A program made the translations under genes and the position numbers. DNA of 64,000 bases, taken from contig NZ_CP030073.1 in assembly GCF_003261055.1 (NCBI RefSeq), forward strand, positions 3,844,001-3,908,000, written 5' to 3'. The DNA comes from Streptomyces cadmiisoli (GTDB taxonomy: Bacteria > Actinomycetota > Actinomycetes > Streptomycetales > Streptomycetaceae). Under the pieces are notes generated by a model. That model had not been told where the DNA came from. It did no database searches and worked only from the letters and a program-made list of their open reading frames with translations. This document shows, in pieces, positions 12,007 to 20,876 of the stretch. Every line of letters starts with the position of its first letter. Position 1 is the first letter of the stretch.

Positions 12007-13188
12007 TTACTTGGCGGCTGCGGCCAGCTCGGCGGCCTTGTCGGCCGCGCCGTCCATGGTGTCGACGCGCTGGACCAACGGGTGGTTGGCCTCGGTGAGG
12101 ATCTGCCGGCCGAGCTCGGCGTTGTTGCCGTCGAGACGGACGACGAGCGGCTTGGTGACTTCCTCGCCGCGGTCCTCCAGGAGCTTCAGGGCCTGGACGA
12201 TGCCGTTGGCGACCTCGTCGCAGGCGGTGATGCCGCCGAAGACGTTGACGAAGACGGACCGGACGTCCGGGTCGCCGAGGATGATCTCCAGACCGTTGGC
12301 CATGACCTGGGCGGAGGCGCCACCGCCGATGTCCAGGAAGTTGGCCGGCTTGACGTTGCCGTGCTTCTCACCGGCGTACGCGACGACGTCCAGGGTGCTC
12401 ATCACGAGACCCGCGCCGTTGCCGATGATGCCGACCTCGCCGTCGAGCTTGACGTAGTTGAGGTTCTTCTCCTTGGCGGCGGCCTCGAGCGGGTTGGCCG
12501 CGGCCTTGTCGTGGAGCTCCTCGTACTCGGGGTGACGGAACTCGGCGTTGTCGTCCAGCGACACCTTGCCGTCGAGGGCCAGGACCTCACCGGAGGCGAC
12601 CTTGGCCAGCGGGTTCACCTCGACCAGGAGGGCGTCCGACTTGAGGAAGGTGTCCCACAGCTTGACGAGGACGTTCACCACCTTGTCCGCGACCTCGGCC
12701 GGGAACTTGGCGGCCTCGACGATCTCGCGGGCCTTGGCCTCGTCCACACCGTCGATCGGGTCGATGGCGGTCTTGGCGACGGCCTCCGGGCGAGTGGCGG
12801 CCACCTCCTCGATGTCCATGCCGCCCTCGACGGACGCGATGGAGAGGAAGGTGCGGTTGGCGCGGTCGAGGAGGAAGGAGACGTAGTACTCCTCGACGAT
12901 CTCCGGAGCCGTCTCGGCGATCATGACCTTGTGGACCGTGTGGCCCTTGATGTCCATGCCGAGAATGTCCGTCGCGCGCGCCACGGCCTCGTCCGGGGTG
13001 GCGGCGAGCTTCACGCCACCGGCCTTGCCACGGCCACCGACCTTCACCTGCGCCTTGACGACGGACTTGCCGCCCAGACGCTCGGTGATCTCGCGCGCCG
13101 CCTCAGGCGTGTCGATGACTTCACCGGCCAGCACCGGTACATCGTGCTTGGCGAAGAGGTCCCTCGCCTGGTACTCGAACAGGTCCAC
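12007..13188 (-). CDS. sucC: Succinyl-CoA synthetase beta subunit
   Basis: The beta subunit (393 residues) of succinyl-CoA synthetase, with an N-terminal ATP-grasp nucleotide-binding domain ([19 protein letters not shown] start; [16 protein letters not shown] loop) and a C-terminal flavodoxin-like domain that pairs with SucD ([16 protein letters not shown]). The start is GTG at 13188 with GGACGGAAG just upstream. It is first in the sucCD operon. No strong promoter is evident in the 250 nt upstream; a CRP-like dyad sits at 13371-13384. Confidence 0.98.
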   Translation of the reverse strand: MDLFEYQARDLFAKHDVPVLAGEVIDTPEAAREITERLGGKSVVKAQVKVGGRGKAGGVKLAATPDEAVARATDILGMDIKGHTVHKVMIAETAPEIVEEYYVSFLLDRANRTFLSIASVEGGMDIEEVAATRPEAVAKTAIDPIDGVDEAKAREIVEAAKFPAEVADKVVNVLVKLWDTFLKSDALLVEVNPLAKVASGEVLALDGKVSLDDNAEFRHPEYEELHDKAAANPLEAAAKEKNLNYVKLDGEVGIIGNGAGLVMSTLDVVAYAGEKHGNVKPANFLDIGGGASAQVMANGLEIILGDPDVRSVFVNVFGGITACDEVANGIVQALKLLEDRGEEVTKPLVVRLDGNNAELGRQILTEANHPLVQRVDTMDGAADKAAELAAAAK

Positions 13189-13370
13189 GCGCTTCCGTCC
13201 CTATCAGTGATCTCGCGGTTCGTTGGATGCGTGGGCGTGCCGCGAAGGGCAACGTGACGACCGCATGTGTCACAAGGGATGCGCACACGGTGTCCGAGCG
13301 CGCGGCATGTCCGTCTCGCAGGTTATCCCCGCTTCCGGGGGGTCTCTAAATCGCGGGTCACACCTGAGCG

Positions 13371-13384
13371 GTGATACCTGTCAC
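13371..13384. promoter_or_regulatory. CRP-like dyad upstream of sucC
   Basis: GTGATACCTGTCAC fits the streptomycete Crp pattern GTG-N6-GNCAC. It lies about 183 bp upstream of sucC. The pattern is short and should occur by chance several times in 64 kb, so this is a weak call. Confidence 0.25.
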
Positions 13385-13433
13385 ATGATGCCGCGTTCCC
13401 TGGCACGGCGTGCCCTCCGAACGGCGCGGGGCA

Positions 13434-13469
13434 GGGCCTCACCGGGCTGGGGTTGACCCGGTGAGGCCC
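13434..13469. terminator. Strong hairpin 1 in the sucC upstream region
   Basis: A perfect 13-bp stem: GGGCCTCACCGGG (13434-13446) pairs with CCCGGTGAGGCCC (13457-13469), with a 10-nt loop. It is the first of three closely spaced hairpins and probably separates sucCD from whatever is transcribed from the 14-15 kb side. Confidence 0.65.
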
Positions 13470-13483
13470 CTTCGACACCCCCG

Positions 13484-13508
13484 GGAGCCCGCTGTACGCG
13501 CGGGCTCC
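13484..13508. terminator. Strong hairpin 2
   Basis: A 9-bp perfect stem, GGAGCCCGC (13484-13492) with GCGGGCTCC (13500-13508), and a 7-nt loop. The stem extends with a bulge to flanking CC and GG. It begins 14 nt after hairpin 1. Confidence 0.5.
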
Positions 13509-13515
13509 GGCGGCT

Positions 13516-13555
13516 CGGTCCGGCGATCCCCACCCCAATGGGGACCGCCGGACCG
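13516..13555. terminator. Strong hairpin 3
   Basis: Arms of 17 nt (13516-13532 and 13539-13555) pair with one mismatch, leaving a 6-nt loop. It begins 7 nt after hairpin 2. The three hairpins together occupy 13434-13555. Confidence 0.55.
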
Positions 13556-14279
13556 TTACCGCAGGCTTCCGACCACCCGGAGGACCGATGGATTTCGGCC
13601 GCCCCGAGGGGTGGGGTCCTGCGGAGTTCTCAGCACCACGACCCCGGTGACCCGGTCGGCCGCGGCGACGAAAGCGGGGCTGCGGAGCAGCGACGCTGGG
13701 GGCTGCGGCGCTGCGGTGGGTGTGCGGTGGGTTGGGGGGTGCCCCCGGCGAGGGCTGTGTGCGGTGGGTTGGGGGGTGCGCCTCCGGCGGGGGCTGTGTG
13801 CGGTGGGTTGGGGGGTGCGCCTCGCGCGGGGGCTGTGTCTTCGGTGGGTGGGCGGTCGGCGGGGGCTGTCTCTCCGGTGGGTGTGCGGTGAGCGGGGGCT
13901 GCGCCTCCGGCAGGTGTGCGGCGGGCGGGACTGGCGTCCGTCGGCTGTGCCTCCGGCGGGAGCGCGGGTGCCGGGACCGCGGCGGGTGCCGTGGGCGGGG
14001 CGGGTCCCGTCGGCGGGCGGGTCCCGTCGGCGCGGCGCGTGCGGTGGGCGGCGGGGTGGCGGTGCGGCCGGTCGGGGCCGACGCGGTGGCCGCGGCGCGT
14101 GCCGTCGGCGGGGTGGTGGCCCTGCGGCCGGCCGGGGCGGGTGCCGTGGGCGGGGCAGCGGGTGCACCGCACCAGAGCGGGTGCCGCGCCAGAGCAGGTG
14201 CCGTGGCCGGAGCGGGTGCCCTCGCCGGGCCGTCCTGCTGTGCCCCCGCACGGAAGGCCGCGCCGGGAAAGTGCCTGCC
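13556..14279. other. Low-complexity stretch with no convincing gene
   Basis: A 724-nt very GC-rich region. Both strands stay open in several frames, but the translations are only Pro/Arg/His/Thr or Gly/Cys runs without a start site, domain or consistent codon bias. It contains tandem repeats (next entry) whose spacing breaks any frame. I do not call a gene here. Confidence 0.6.
13721..13850. repeat. 37/39-bp imperfect tandem repeat
   Basis: Three copies of a unit beginning TGTGCGGTGGGTTGGGGGGT start at 13721, 13758 and 13797, and a decayed fourth follows. Because the spacings are 37 and 39 nt, the copies are not in a common reading frame. Confidence 0.75.
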
Positions 14280-15479
14280 CTACCCGGGGAAAACGGGAAT
14301 GTCCCGGTGGCGGTCCTTCGTCCCGTCCACCTCGACGCCCTCGACGGCACCCGCGACGAGCGACAGCGGCGCCCGCGGGTTCACGGCGACGGCGTGCCCG
14401 TCGAAGTGCCGTGACGTGCCGTTGTCCGACGCCGAACGGTTGCCCAGCACTCCGTCACCATGACCGCCCGGCGCATGACGCACGGCCGCGTATTCGTCGC
14501 CGACGTGCGCCTGCCGCCCGTCGCCCTGAGACGTGACCCGCCCCGCCTCGCCGGTGGACTTGCCGAGACGCGGCCCGTGACCAGTACCCGCCCGCGCCGT
14601 ACCGCCATGCCCCGCCAAACCGACGTCAGCGGACGGCGACGTCTGCACCACTGTTCCCGGCCCGGACTCCCCGCCGACAGGCAGCGGAAGGATCTGCCCC
14701 GGGAGCTCGGGCAGGACCGGGAGCGCGGGTGTGGGATCGGACGGCTCGGCGGCGCCGGGCAGGTTCGGCAGGACGGGCAGGGTGGGTGACTCCGACAGAC
14801 CGGGGATCGGCAGCGGCAGCAGCGGCTCGGGCGTCTCCGCTCCGGCCCGCGCCAACCCCTCGGTCACGGTCTCCACCACGTCACCGACCGGCCGCACGAC
14901 CCGCTCGTCTACGGACGCGCCGAGCGACCCGACGAGAGGCTGGACGCCCGCCGAAACAGCCCGCCCGGTCACCGGGCGCACAACCTGCTCCACGCGCCCA
15001 CCGACACCGCTCCGGTTTTGCGGAGCACCGTCCCGGGGATGCCCTGCCGACTCCGGCGAGGATCCCGTGGCACGGTCAGCCGGCTCGGCGAAGTCACCCG
15101 GCGTCGAGAGGGCAACCGGCTCAGCAAGGTCAGTCAGTGTCGCAAGGCCAGCCGACTCGGCCAGGCCACCCGGCGTCGCGAGGTCACCCGGTGACGTGGG
15201 GTCGCTCGACCTCACACGGTCGGCGTCGTCCTCACGCCCGTCCGCATCCGTCGCTCCCGCGCCCCCCGTCGCACCGACCGTGGCCGTCACGATCGCCGAG
15301 ACCGGTGAGGTCACCCGTCCCGCGCCGGCAATGCCCTCGGCTGCCCCCGCCTGCTCGCCGTACAGCACGCCGAGGGCGAACAAGCCGCCCACCAGCAGTG
15401 CCAGCTGGAGCGCGCCACGGCCGGCCGCCGCGCGCAGCACACGCACAGCGGCACCGGACAGAGCAGCCGACCAGATCAA
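14280..15479 (-). CDS. Secreted or membrane-anchored Ala/Thr/Pro-rich protein
   Basis: A 399-residue protein of unknown function. A hydrophobic segment at about 22-47 (GALQLALLVGGLFALGVLYG, then AGAAEG) is a signal peptide or signal anchor. The rest is low complexity, with decayed short repeats such as LATPGGLAESAGLATLTDLA, Pro-rich runs and a His/Gly-rich C-terminus. The start is TTG at 15479, 12 nt after GGAGG. No enzymatic motif is seen. It is 190 nt downstream of the VWA gene on the same strand and may be expressed separately. Confidence 0.6.
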   Translation of the reverse strand: MIWSAALSGAAVRVLRAAAGRGALQLALLVGGLFALGVLYGEQAGAAEGIAGAGRVTSPVSAIVTATVGATGGAGATDADGREDDADRVRSSDPTSPGDLATPGGLAESAGLATLTDLAEPVALSTPGDFAEPADRATGSSPESAGHPRDGAPQNRSGVGGRVEQVVRPVTGRAVSAGVQPLVGSLGASVDERVVRPVGDVVETVTEGLARAGAETPEPLLPLPIPGLSESPTLPVLPNLPGAAEPSDPTPALPVLPELPGQILPLPVGGESGPGTVVQTSPSADVGLAGHGGTARAGTGHGPRLGKSTGEAGRVTSQGDGRQAHVGDEYAAVRHAPGGHGDGVLGNRSASDNGTSRHFDGHAVAVNPRAPLSLVAGAVEGVEVDGTKDRHRDIPVFPG

Positions 15480-15669
15480 GACGGGAAGGGTCCTCCGTGC
15501 GAGGGAACGAATCAGGTTGTGTCCGGCGCGGTACGGGCGAGTTGGGCCATTCGCGCCATGGACAAGGGTTCGATCCTCGCACGGGAGTCCCGAGGTTGCG
15601 CAAGCCCTCCGTTACCGATGGGTAGTCATATCCCCTTTCAGGGCGAACCCACCCGGTGCTCCCCGGTCG

Positions 15670-16851
15670 TCATGCGGTGTCCGGTATCGGAAGGGGACGC
15701 TTCTCGATGGCCGCCGCCATCACGTCCGGGAAGAGGTCGGGCGTACAGGCGAACGCCGGTGCGCCCAGTTCCGCGAGCGCCGCCGCGTGCTCGCGGTCGT
15801 ACGCCGGCGCCCCCTCGTCCGACAGCGCGAGCAGGGTCACGAACTGCACCCCGGACGCCTTCATCGCCGCGACCCGCCTCAGCATCTCGTTGCGTATCCC
15901 TCCCTCGTAGAGGTCGCTGATCAGCACGACAACCGTCTCGGCGGGCCGGGTGATCTGCGACTGGCAGTACGCCAGGGCCCGGTTGATGTCGGTGCCGCCA
16001 CCGAGTTGGGTACCGAAGAGGACGTCGACCGGGTCGTCGAGCTGGTCGGTGAGGTCGACGACCGCCGTGTCGAAGACGACGAGCCGGGTGCTGATCGACC
16101 GCATGGACGCCAGCACCGCTCCGAACACGGAGGCGTACACGACCGAAGCCGCCATCGAGCCGGACTGGTCGATGCAGAGGACGACCTCCTTCTTCACCGA
16201 CTGCGACGCCCGCCCGTAGCCGATGAGCCGCTCGGGCACGACGGTGCGGTACTCGGGGAGGTAGTGCTTGAGGTTGGCCGCGATCGTACGGTTCCAGTCG
16301 ATGTCTTGGTGGCGCGGCCGGTTCACGCGGGCGCTGCGGTCGAGGGCTCCGGTCAGGGTGGCCCGGGTGCGGGTCGCCAGCCGCTTCTCCAGGTCCTCGA
16401 CGACCTTGCGCACGACTGCTCGGGCCGTCTCCTTCGTCGTCTCCGGCATCGCCTTGTTCAGGGACAGCAGCGTGCCGACGAGGTGGACGTCCGCTTCCAC
16501 CGCCTCCAGCATCTCCGGCTCCAGCAGCAGGGCGGACAGCCCGAGCCGGTCGATGGCGTCGCGCTGCATGACCTGCACGACGGACGACGGGAAGTAGGTG
16601 CGGATGTCCCCCAGCCAACGGGCCACGGCCGGCGCCGACGCCCCGAGCCCCGCCGAACGGTCTTTCCCCGTCCTCGGTTTGTCCCCCTTTCCGTAGAGCG
16701 CGGCGAGCGTCCCGTCCATCGCGGCGTCCCGCCCGCCGAGCGCGCACCCCGTGCCGTCCGCCGCCTCACCGCCGAGCACCAGCCGCCAGCGGCGCAGCCG
16801 CTCCCGGGCGGCGTCGTCCGGCTCGGCCCCGGCTGTGGTCTGCGTCGTCAT
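15670..16851 (-). CDS. VWA-domain (CoxE-like) protein
   Basis: A 393-residue cytoplasmic protein. The N-terminal ~200 residues are helical. A von Willebrand A domain fills residues 221-390 with an intact MIDAS motif (Asp228-x-Ser230-x-Ser232 in LCIDQSGSM) and a later GGGTDINRAL Thr. VWA proteins of this type act as metal-dependent partners of MoxR-family AAA+ ATPases, and one is encoded two genes upstream. ATG at 16851 follows a GGAGGAGGA ribosome site; the longer open frame has no such support. It is the last gene of the minus-strand half of the divergent group. Confidence 0.88.
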   Translation of the reverse strand: MTTQTTAGAEPDDAARERLRRWRLVLGGEAADGTGCALGGRDAAMDGTLAALYGKGDKPRTGKDRSAGLGASAPAVARWLGDIRTYFPSSVVQVMQRDAIDRLGLSALLLEPEMLEAVEADVHLVGTLLSLNKAMPETTKETARAVVRKVVEDLEKRLATRTRATLTGALDRSARVNRPRHQDIDWNRTIAANLKHYLPEYRTVVPERLIGYGRASQSVKKEVVLCIDQSGSMAASVVYASVFGAVLASMRSISTRLVVFDTAVVDLTDQLDDPVDVLFGTQLGGGTDINRALAYCQSQITRPAETVVVLISDLYEGGIRNEMLRRVAAMKASGVQFVTLLALSDEGAPAYDREHAAALAELGAPAFACTPDLFPDVMAAAIEKRPLPIPDTA

Positions 16852-16927
16852 GCGTCCTCCTCCCCCGTGCACTCTCCCCGGTGGGCCGGCACGTCCGTCC
16901 CGCTCCCGCTGTCTCCGACTCGCCCGC

Positions 16928-19423
16928 TCATCCCGCCACCCCCACCAGCCCGGCGCCCTCGCCCGCTCCCGGCGCGTCCAGTCCCAACAGCAGCCGCACC
17001 ACCGGCTCCACACCCGCCGCGCGCTCCGCGTCGAGGTCCGGACCGAACCCGGGTGCGCCGGCTCCCGGGGCCGTCGTGCTCCCCCGCTGTCCCGGACCGC
17101 GCCGCACCAGCTCGCCGAGCGTTCTGCGCACGCCCGGTTCGTAGGCCGAGAAGGTGCGCCGCAGTAGCGGCAGCACATCCGTGAACGCCTCGGTGGACAC
17201 GCCGGTCAGCCAGCCGTCGACCAGCGCGAGCAGCCGCTCGTCGTGGATCAGCAGCATCCCGCCGCCTCCGCCGACGAAACCCTCGATCCACGCGGCGGAG
17301 TCCGCGGGTGGTGTACCGGCGGAAAGGGCGAGCCCCATCAGCCGGGCCGCCTCGTCCTGGGCCAGTTCCCCGTCGTCCAGCAGCAGCCGCACCGCACGCC
17401 CCTGGATGACTCCGGGAACCGTGTCCCGCGCCGACAGGATTCCGAGCACCCGGTGCCAGCGGTCGCGAAGGCCGCCGCCGTGTGCCGAGGCACGTCCGGG
17501 GCGGACGGTCTCGTCGAGCATCCCCACCGCGCCGTGCACCGCGTCCACATGGTCACGTATCTCCTGGGCCGCGTCCGTGTCGAGCGCCGCGCAGGCCGGG
17601 GGCAGACCGACGAAGATCCGCTCGGCGAGGCCGGCGGCGACGCCGGTCAGCGCCGAGGTGTCGGTGCCGCGCACATCGCCGTAGCGCAGTGACCGGACCA
17701 GGGCCGGCAGCGCCTGGGCGAGGTGGCCGACGTCCGTGTCGAGTGCCGCGCGGTCGGCGAGGATCCGCATCACCGCCGGGAGGGCGTCGGGCAGTTCGGC
17801 CAGCAGGCAGCGTTCGGCGAGCCCGGTGACCTCGGCCAGGCCCTGCGCCGAGGTGGCCTCGGTCTCCGCCCTGGCGGTCGCCGCGGCGAGCACGGTCGTC
17901 CCCCACACTCCGGCCTCCGCGACCCGGACGGACAACTCCGGCTCCCAGCGCAGCCGCCATGTCTCCCGGAAGGTTCCCGTGCTGCCGCGTGAGGCCACCG
18001 GCTCCCCCCAGGCGATGCCCAGCAGCCGCAGCCGGTGCAGCAGCCGACTGCGCCCGGCGTCCGTCTCCTTGCGCAGGTCGAGCTCCAGCTCCCGCTCCAA
18101 CGCCTCCGGTTTGAGCCGGAGCCGCCGCTGGAGCCGGGTGAGGTCGCGCTGCAACGGCACCGCCGGTGCCGCCTCCGGCACCTCGCCCAGTACGTCCCCC
18201 ACGACCAGCCGGTCGTGCACCAGGGCCAGCGGCACGTCCGAGCCCTCGCACATCACCGCCCGCACCGCGTCGGTGGTCTCGCCGAGACCGGCGAGCGGCC
18301 GTCCGCGCATCACGGCGAGCGTCTCGGCCAGCCGCACCGCCTCGATGACATGCGCCGAGGAGACGATCCGGTCCTCTTCGCGAAGCAGCCCCGCGACCTT
18401 GGTCATCCAGCGCGCCACCGGGCGGTCCGGGGCGGCGAACAGATGCCCGTACCACCCCGGCGAGTCGATGCCCGCGCCGTATCCGCTGGCCCGGGCCAGC
18501 CTGCGGTTGGTCCACGGCACCCAGGTCATGTCGACCTTGACCTTGGGCAGCCCCTTCACCAGGCTCCGGTCAGCGGTGACGGTGGTCCTCTGCCGCAGCG
18601 CCGGCACGTGCCACGCACCGCAGACCACGGCCACGCCGCTCTCGAACTCCCGCCGTGCGGCGCGGATCTGGAGCCGCATGTACGCCTCGCGCACCAGGTC
18701 GCGGTCGTGGCCGCCGCTCCCGTACACCTCGCGCAGGGCGGTCATGGCCTCCTCCAGCACGCCGAACGGTGCGAACGCGTCCTTCTCCCCCGGCCCTCGG
18801 TGCTCGACGACGTCCTCCCACCATCGCTCGGGGTCGTCGTACCCCGCGGTGCCGGCGAGCACGGCGAGCGGATCGACCCGGACGTCCACTTCATCGGCCG
18901 GGCTCCCGGCGCCACCCGCCGCTTCAGCCCTGTCCCCTTCCGCCTCGGTCCCCGCCTCCGCCTCCGCCTCCGCCTCCGCCTCCGCCTCCGTCTGCGTCTG
19001 CGTCTCCGCCTCGGGGGCGTCCCCGGCCGGGCCGTTGATCACCGGACCCGTCTCGGACTCTCCGTCCCACACCAGCGTGTGTGTGGCCGGCAGATCGATG
19101 AAGCGAGCGGGAACGTCGTGCTCCAGGGCCCAGCGGATCGCCACCCACTCGGGCGAGAACTCCGCCAGCGGCCAGAAGGCCGAACGGCCCGGTTCGTCCA
19201 CCGCGTGCGCGAGAAGGGCGACCGGTGGCCGCATGTCCTCCTCGGCGGCCAGCCCGATCAGCGCGTCGGCCTCGGGCGGCCCCTCGATCAGCACCACTCT
19301 TGGCAGAGCCGCGTCCAGTGCCGCCCGCACGGCACGGGCCGATCCCGGGCCGTGGTGCCGGACGCCGAGGAGCAACGGCTCCGCGGCGAGTCGCCCGGCT
19401 CGGGACTCCTCAGCGCCCGTCAC
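16928..19423 (-). CDS. DUF5682-family protein
   Basis: An 831-residue protein. The N-terminus (LLLGVRHHGPGSARAVRAAL, then VVLIEGPPEAD) has a TraB/EreA-like look, with paired His residues and a Glu that could form a catalytic or metal site. The rest is helical. Residues about 143-157 are a Glu-Ala repeat encoded by a CGCCTC-type hexamer run near 18952-18990. The start is GTG at 19423, preceded by GAGGGGGA. It sits between the MoxR ATPase (120 nt upstream) and the VWA protein (76 nt downstream), a conserved neighbourhood in many bacteria. Its molecular function is not established; from context it is a partner or effector of the MoxR-VWA pair. Confidence 0.82.
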   Translation of the reverse strand: MTGAEESRAGRLAAEPLLLGVRHHGPGSARAVRAALDAALPRVVLIEGPPEADALIGLAAEEDMRPPVALLAHAVDEPGRSAFWPLAEFSPEWVAIRWALEHDVPARFIDLPATHTLVWDGESETGPVINGPAGDAPEAETQTQTEAEAEAEAEAEAGTEAEGDRAEAAGGAGSPADEVDVRVDPLAVLAGTAGYDDPERWWEDVVEHRGPGEKDAFAPFGVLEEAMTALREVYGSGGHDRDLVREAYMRLQIRAARREFESGVAVVCGAWHVPALRQRTTVTADRSLVKGLPKVKVDMTWVPWTNRRLARASGYGAGIDSPGWYGHLFAAPDRPVARWMTKVAGLLREEDRIVSSAHVIEAVRLAETLAVMRGRPLAGLGETTDAVRAVMCEGSDVPLALVHDRLVVGDVLGEVPEAAPAVPLQRDLTRLQRRLRLKPEALERELELDLRKETDAGRSRLLHRLRLLGIAWGEPVASRGSTGTFRETWRLRWEPELSVRVAEAGVWGTTVLAAATARAETEATSAQGLAEVTGLAERCLLAELPDALPAVMRILADRAALDTDVGHLAQALPALVRSLRYGDVRGTDTSALTGVAAGLAERIFVGLPPACAALDTDAAQEIRDHVDAVHGAVGMLDETVRPGRASAHGGGLRDRWHRVLGILSARDTVPGVIQGRAVRLLLDDGELAQDEAARLMGLALSAGTPPADSAAWIEGFVGGGGGMLLIHDERLLALVDGWLTGVSTEAFTDVLPLLRRTFSAYEPGVRRTLGELVRRGPGQRGSTTAPGAGAPGFGPDLDAERAAGVEPVVRLLLGLDAPGAGEGAGLVGVAG

Positions 19424-19543
19424 GCCGTCCCCCTCGCCTGCGCGGCCACCCCAGGTCGTCCTCGCCCACTGCCCTCACTCCCCCCGTCACCACGGCCTGT
19501 CCTCTCTCCGTCCGACTCCCGTGCGCGAGACCCCCCTCGTCCG

Positions 19544-20743
19544 TCACGAGCTCACCTCACGGCAGGCCCGGTAGAAGTCCTTCCAGCCGTCGCGCTCCCG
19601 GACGACCGCCTCCAAGTACTCCTGCCAGACGACCCGGTCGGCCGCGGGGTCTCGCACGACCGCGCCGAGGATGCCCGCGGCCACGTCGCCGGCTCGCAGC
19701 ACGCCGTCACCGAAGTGCGCCGCCAGCGCGAGGCCGTTGGTGACGACGGAGATCGCCTCGGCCGTGGACAGGGTGCCGCTCGGCGACTTCACCTTCGTGC
19801 GCCCGTCGGCCGTGACTCCGTCGCGCAGCTCCCGGAAGACGGTCACGACGCGGCGGATCTCGTCGATGCCGTCGGGCACGGCCGGCAGATCCAGGGAGCG
19901 GCCGATCTGGTCGACCCGGCGCGAGACGATGTCGACCTCGGCATCGACGCTCTCCGGTAGCGGGAGCACCACGGTGTTGAAGCGGCGGCGCAGGGCACTG
20001 GAGAGGTCGTTGACCCCGCGGTCCCGGTCGTTGGCCGTGGCGATCAGGTTGAACCCGCGGACCGCCTGCACCTCCTGGCCCAACTCCGGTATCGGCAGCG
20101 TCTTCTCCGACAGGATCGTGATCAGCGTGTCCTGCACGTCGGCCGGGATGCGGGTCAGCTCCTCGACGCGCGCCGTCATCCCCTCGGCCATCGCCCGCAT
20201 GACGGGGCTCGGCACCAGCGCGTCGCGGCTCGGGCCGTGGGCCAGCAGCTGCGCGTAGTTCCATCCGTACCGGATCGCCTCCTCCGGTGTGCCGGCCGTG
20301 CCCTGCACCAGGAGGGTGGAGTCGCCGCTGACCGCCGCGGCCAGGTGCTCGGAGACCCAGGTCTTCGCGGTGCCCGGCACGCCGAGCAGGAGCAGGGCGC
20401 GGTCGGTCGCGAGGGTGGTGACGGCGACCTCGACGATGCGGCGCGGGCCGACGTACTTCGGTGTGATGACCGTGCCGTCGGGCAGTGTGCCGCCGAGCAG
20501 ATAGGTCGCCACGGCCCACGGCGACAGCTTCCAGCGGGCCGGCCGCGGCCGGTCGTCCTGTGCGGCCAGGGCGGCGAGTTCGTCCGCGAAGGCGTCCTCG
20601 GCGTGCGCGCGTAGCACTTCCGCCGCGGATGCGGATGCGTGCGCGTCCGCGCCCGCGGTGATGAGGGTGTCCGCACCCGGGTTCGCGGGCGCGGACCCGT
20701 TCTGGCTCGGGTCGACGGACGTCGGTTCTGCGGACACAGACAT
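19544..20743 (-). CDS. MoxR-family AAA+ ATPase
   Basis: A 399-residue AAA+ ATPase. Walker A is GVPGTAKT (121-128). The Walker B equivalent is ARVEELTR, with Glu-Glu rather than Asp-Glu, and sensor 1 is FNLIATANDRD. The first ~60 residues are disordered and Ala-rich. MoxR ATPases remodel or activate client proteins together with VWA partners. ATG at 20743 lies about 9 nt after GGAGGGGG, which rules out the longer frame. It is the first gene of the minus-strand operon MoxR-DUF5682-VWA. Its promoter region contains a TTGTCAGTG element that mirrors the one driving the divergent SWIM gene. Confidence 0.93.
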   Translation of the reverse strand: MSVSAEPTSVDPSQNGSAPANPGADTLITAGADAHASASAAEVLRAHAEDAFADELAALAAQDDRPRPARWKLSPWAVATYLLGGTLPDGTVITPKYVGPRRIVEVAVTTLATDRALLLLGVPGTAKTWVSEHLAAAVSGDSTLLVQGTAGTPEEAIRYGWNYAQLLAHGPSRDALVPSPVMRAMAEGMTARVEELTRIPADVQDTLITILSEKTLPIPELGQEVQAVRGFNLIATANDRDRGVNDLSSALRRRFNTVVLPLPESVDAEVDIVSRRVDQIGRSLDLPAVPDGIDEIRRVVTVFRELRDGVTADGRTKVKSPSGTLSTAEAISVVTNGLALAAHFGDGVLRAGDVAAGILGAVVRDPAADRVVWQEYLEAVVRERDGWKDFYRACREVSS

Positions 20744-20786
20744 GGCTGAGTCCCCCTCCAGCTCGGCCGGTTCTGATCTGCCCACA

Positions 20787-20869
20787 ACGGTGCACCACGC
20801 CACTGACAATGCGGTCTGACCTGCGGAAATGTCCACACGAGGTCGATTGTCAGTGGTGGGATCTACCTT
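20787..20869. promoter_or_regulatory. Paired divergent DNA-damage-type promoters (RecA-NDp motif)
   Basis: On the plus strand, TTGTCAGTG (20847-20855), 8 nt, then TACCTT (20864-20869) matches the actinobacterial RecA-independent damage promoter tTGTCRGTG-N8-TAnnnT exactly and places the start of transcription at the SWIM ATG (20877). On the minus strand, TTGTCAGTG (20809-20801), 8 nt, then CACCGT (20792-20787) matches except for the first T of the hexamer, and would drive the MoxR operon with a ~36-nt leader. The two elements form a perfect 11-bp inverted repeat (20800-20810 and 20846-20856). In mycobacteria this motif is read by PafBC. Confidence 0.8.
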
Positions 20870-20876
20870 CGATGTC

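Noticed and set aside
12082..13257. Long open frame opposite sucC, and similar ones opposite purH and guaA
   Set aside because: Mirror images of highly biased codon usage, with Asp/Val/Gly-rich translations lacking ribosome sites and motifs.
13556..14350. Arg/Pro/His-rich minus-strand frames that could be read as a protein
   Set aside because: Repeat copies are spaced 37 and 39 nt, breaking any frame; no start site or bias, and the Arg-rich composition is typical of shadow frames.
15535..15600. GGGTTCGATCC-like sequence resembling a tRNA T-loop
   Set aside because: The flanking bases do not form a T-stem or an acceptor stem and no anticodon arm is found upstream, so it is not a tRNA; an old attachment-site remnant cannot be shown either.
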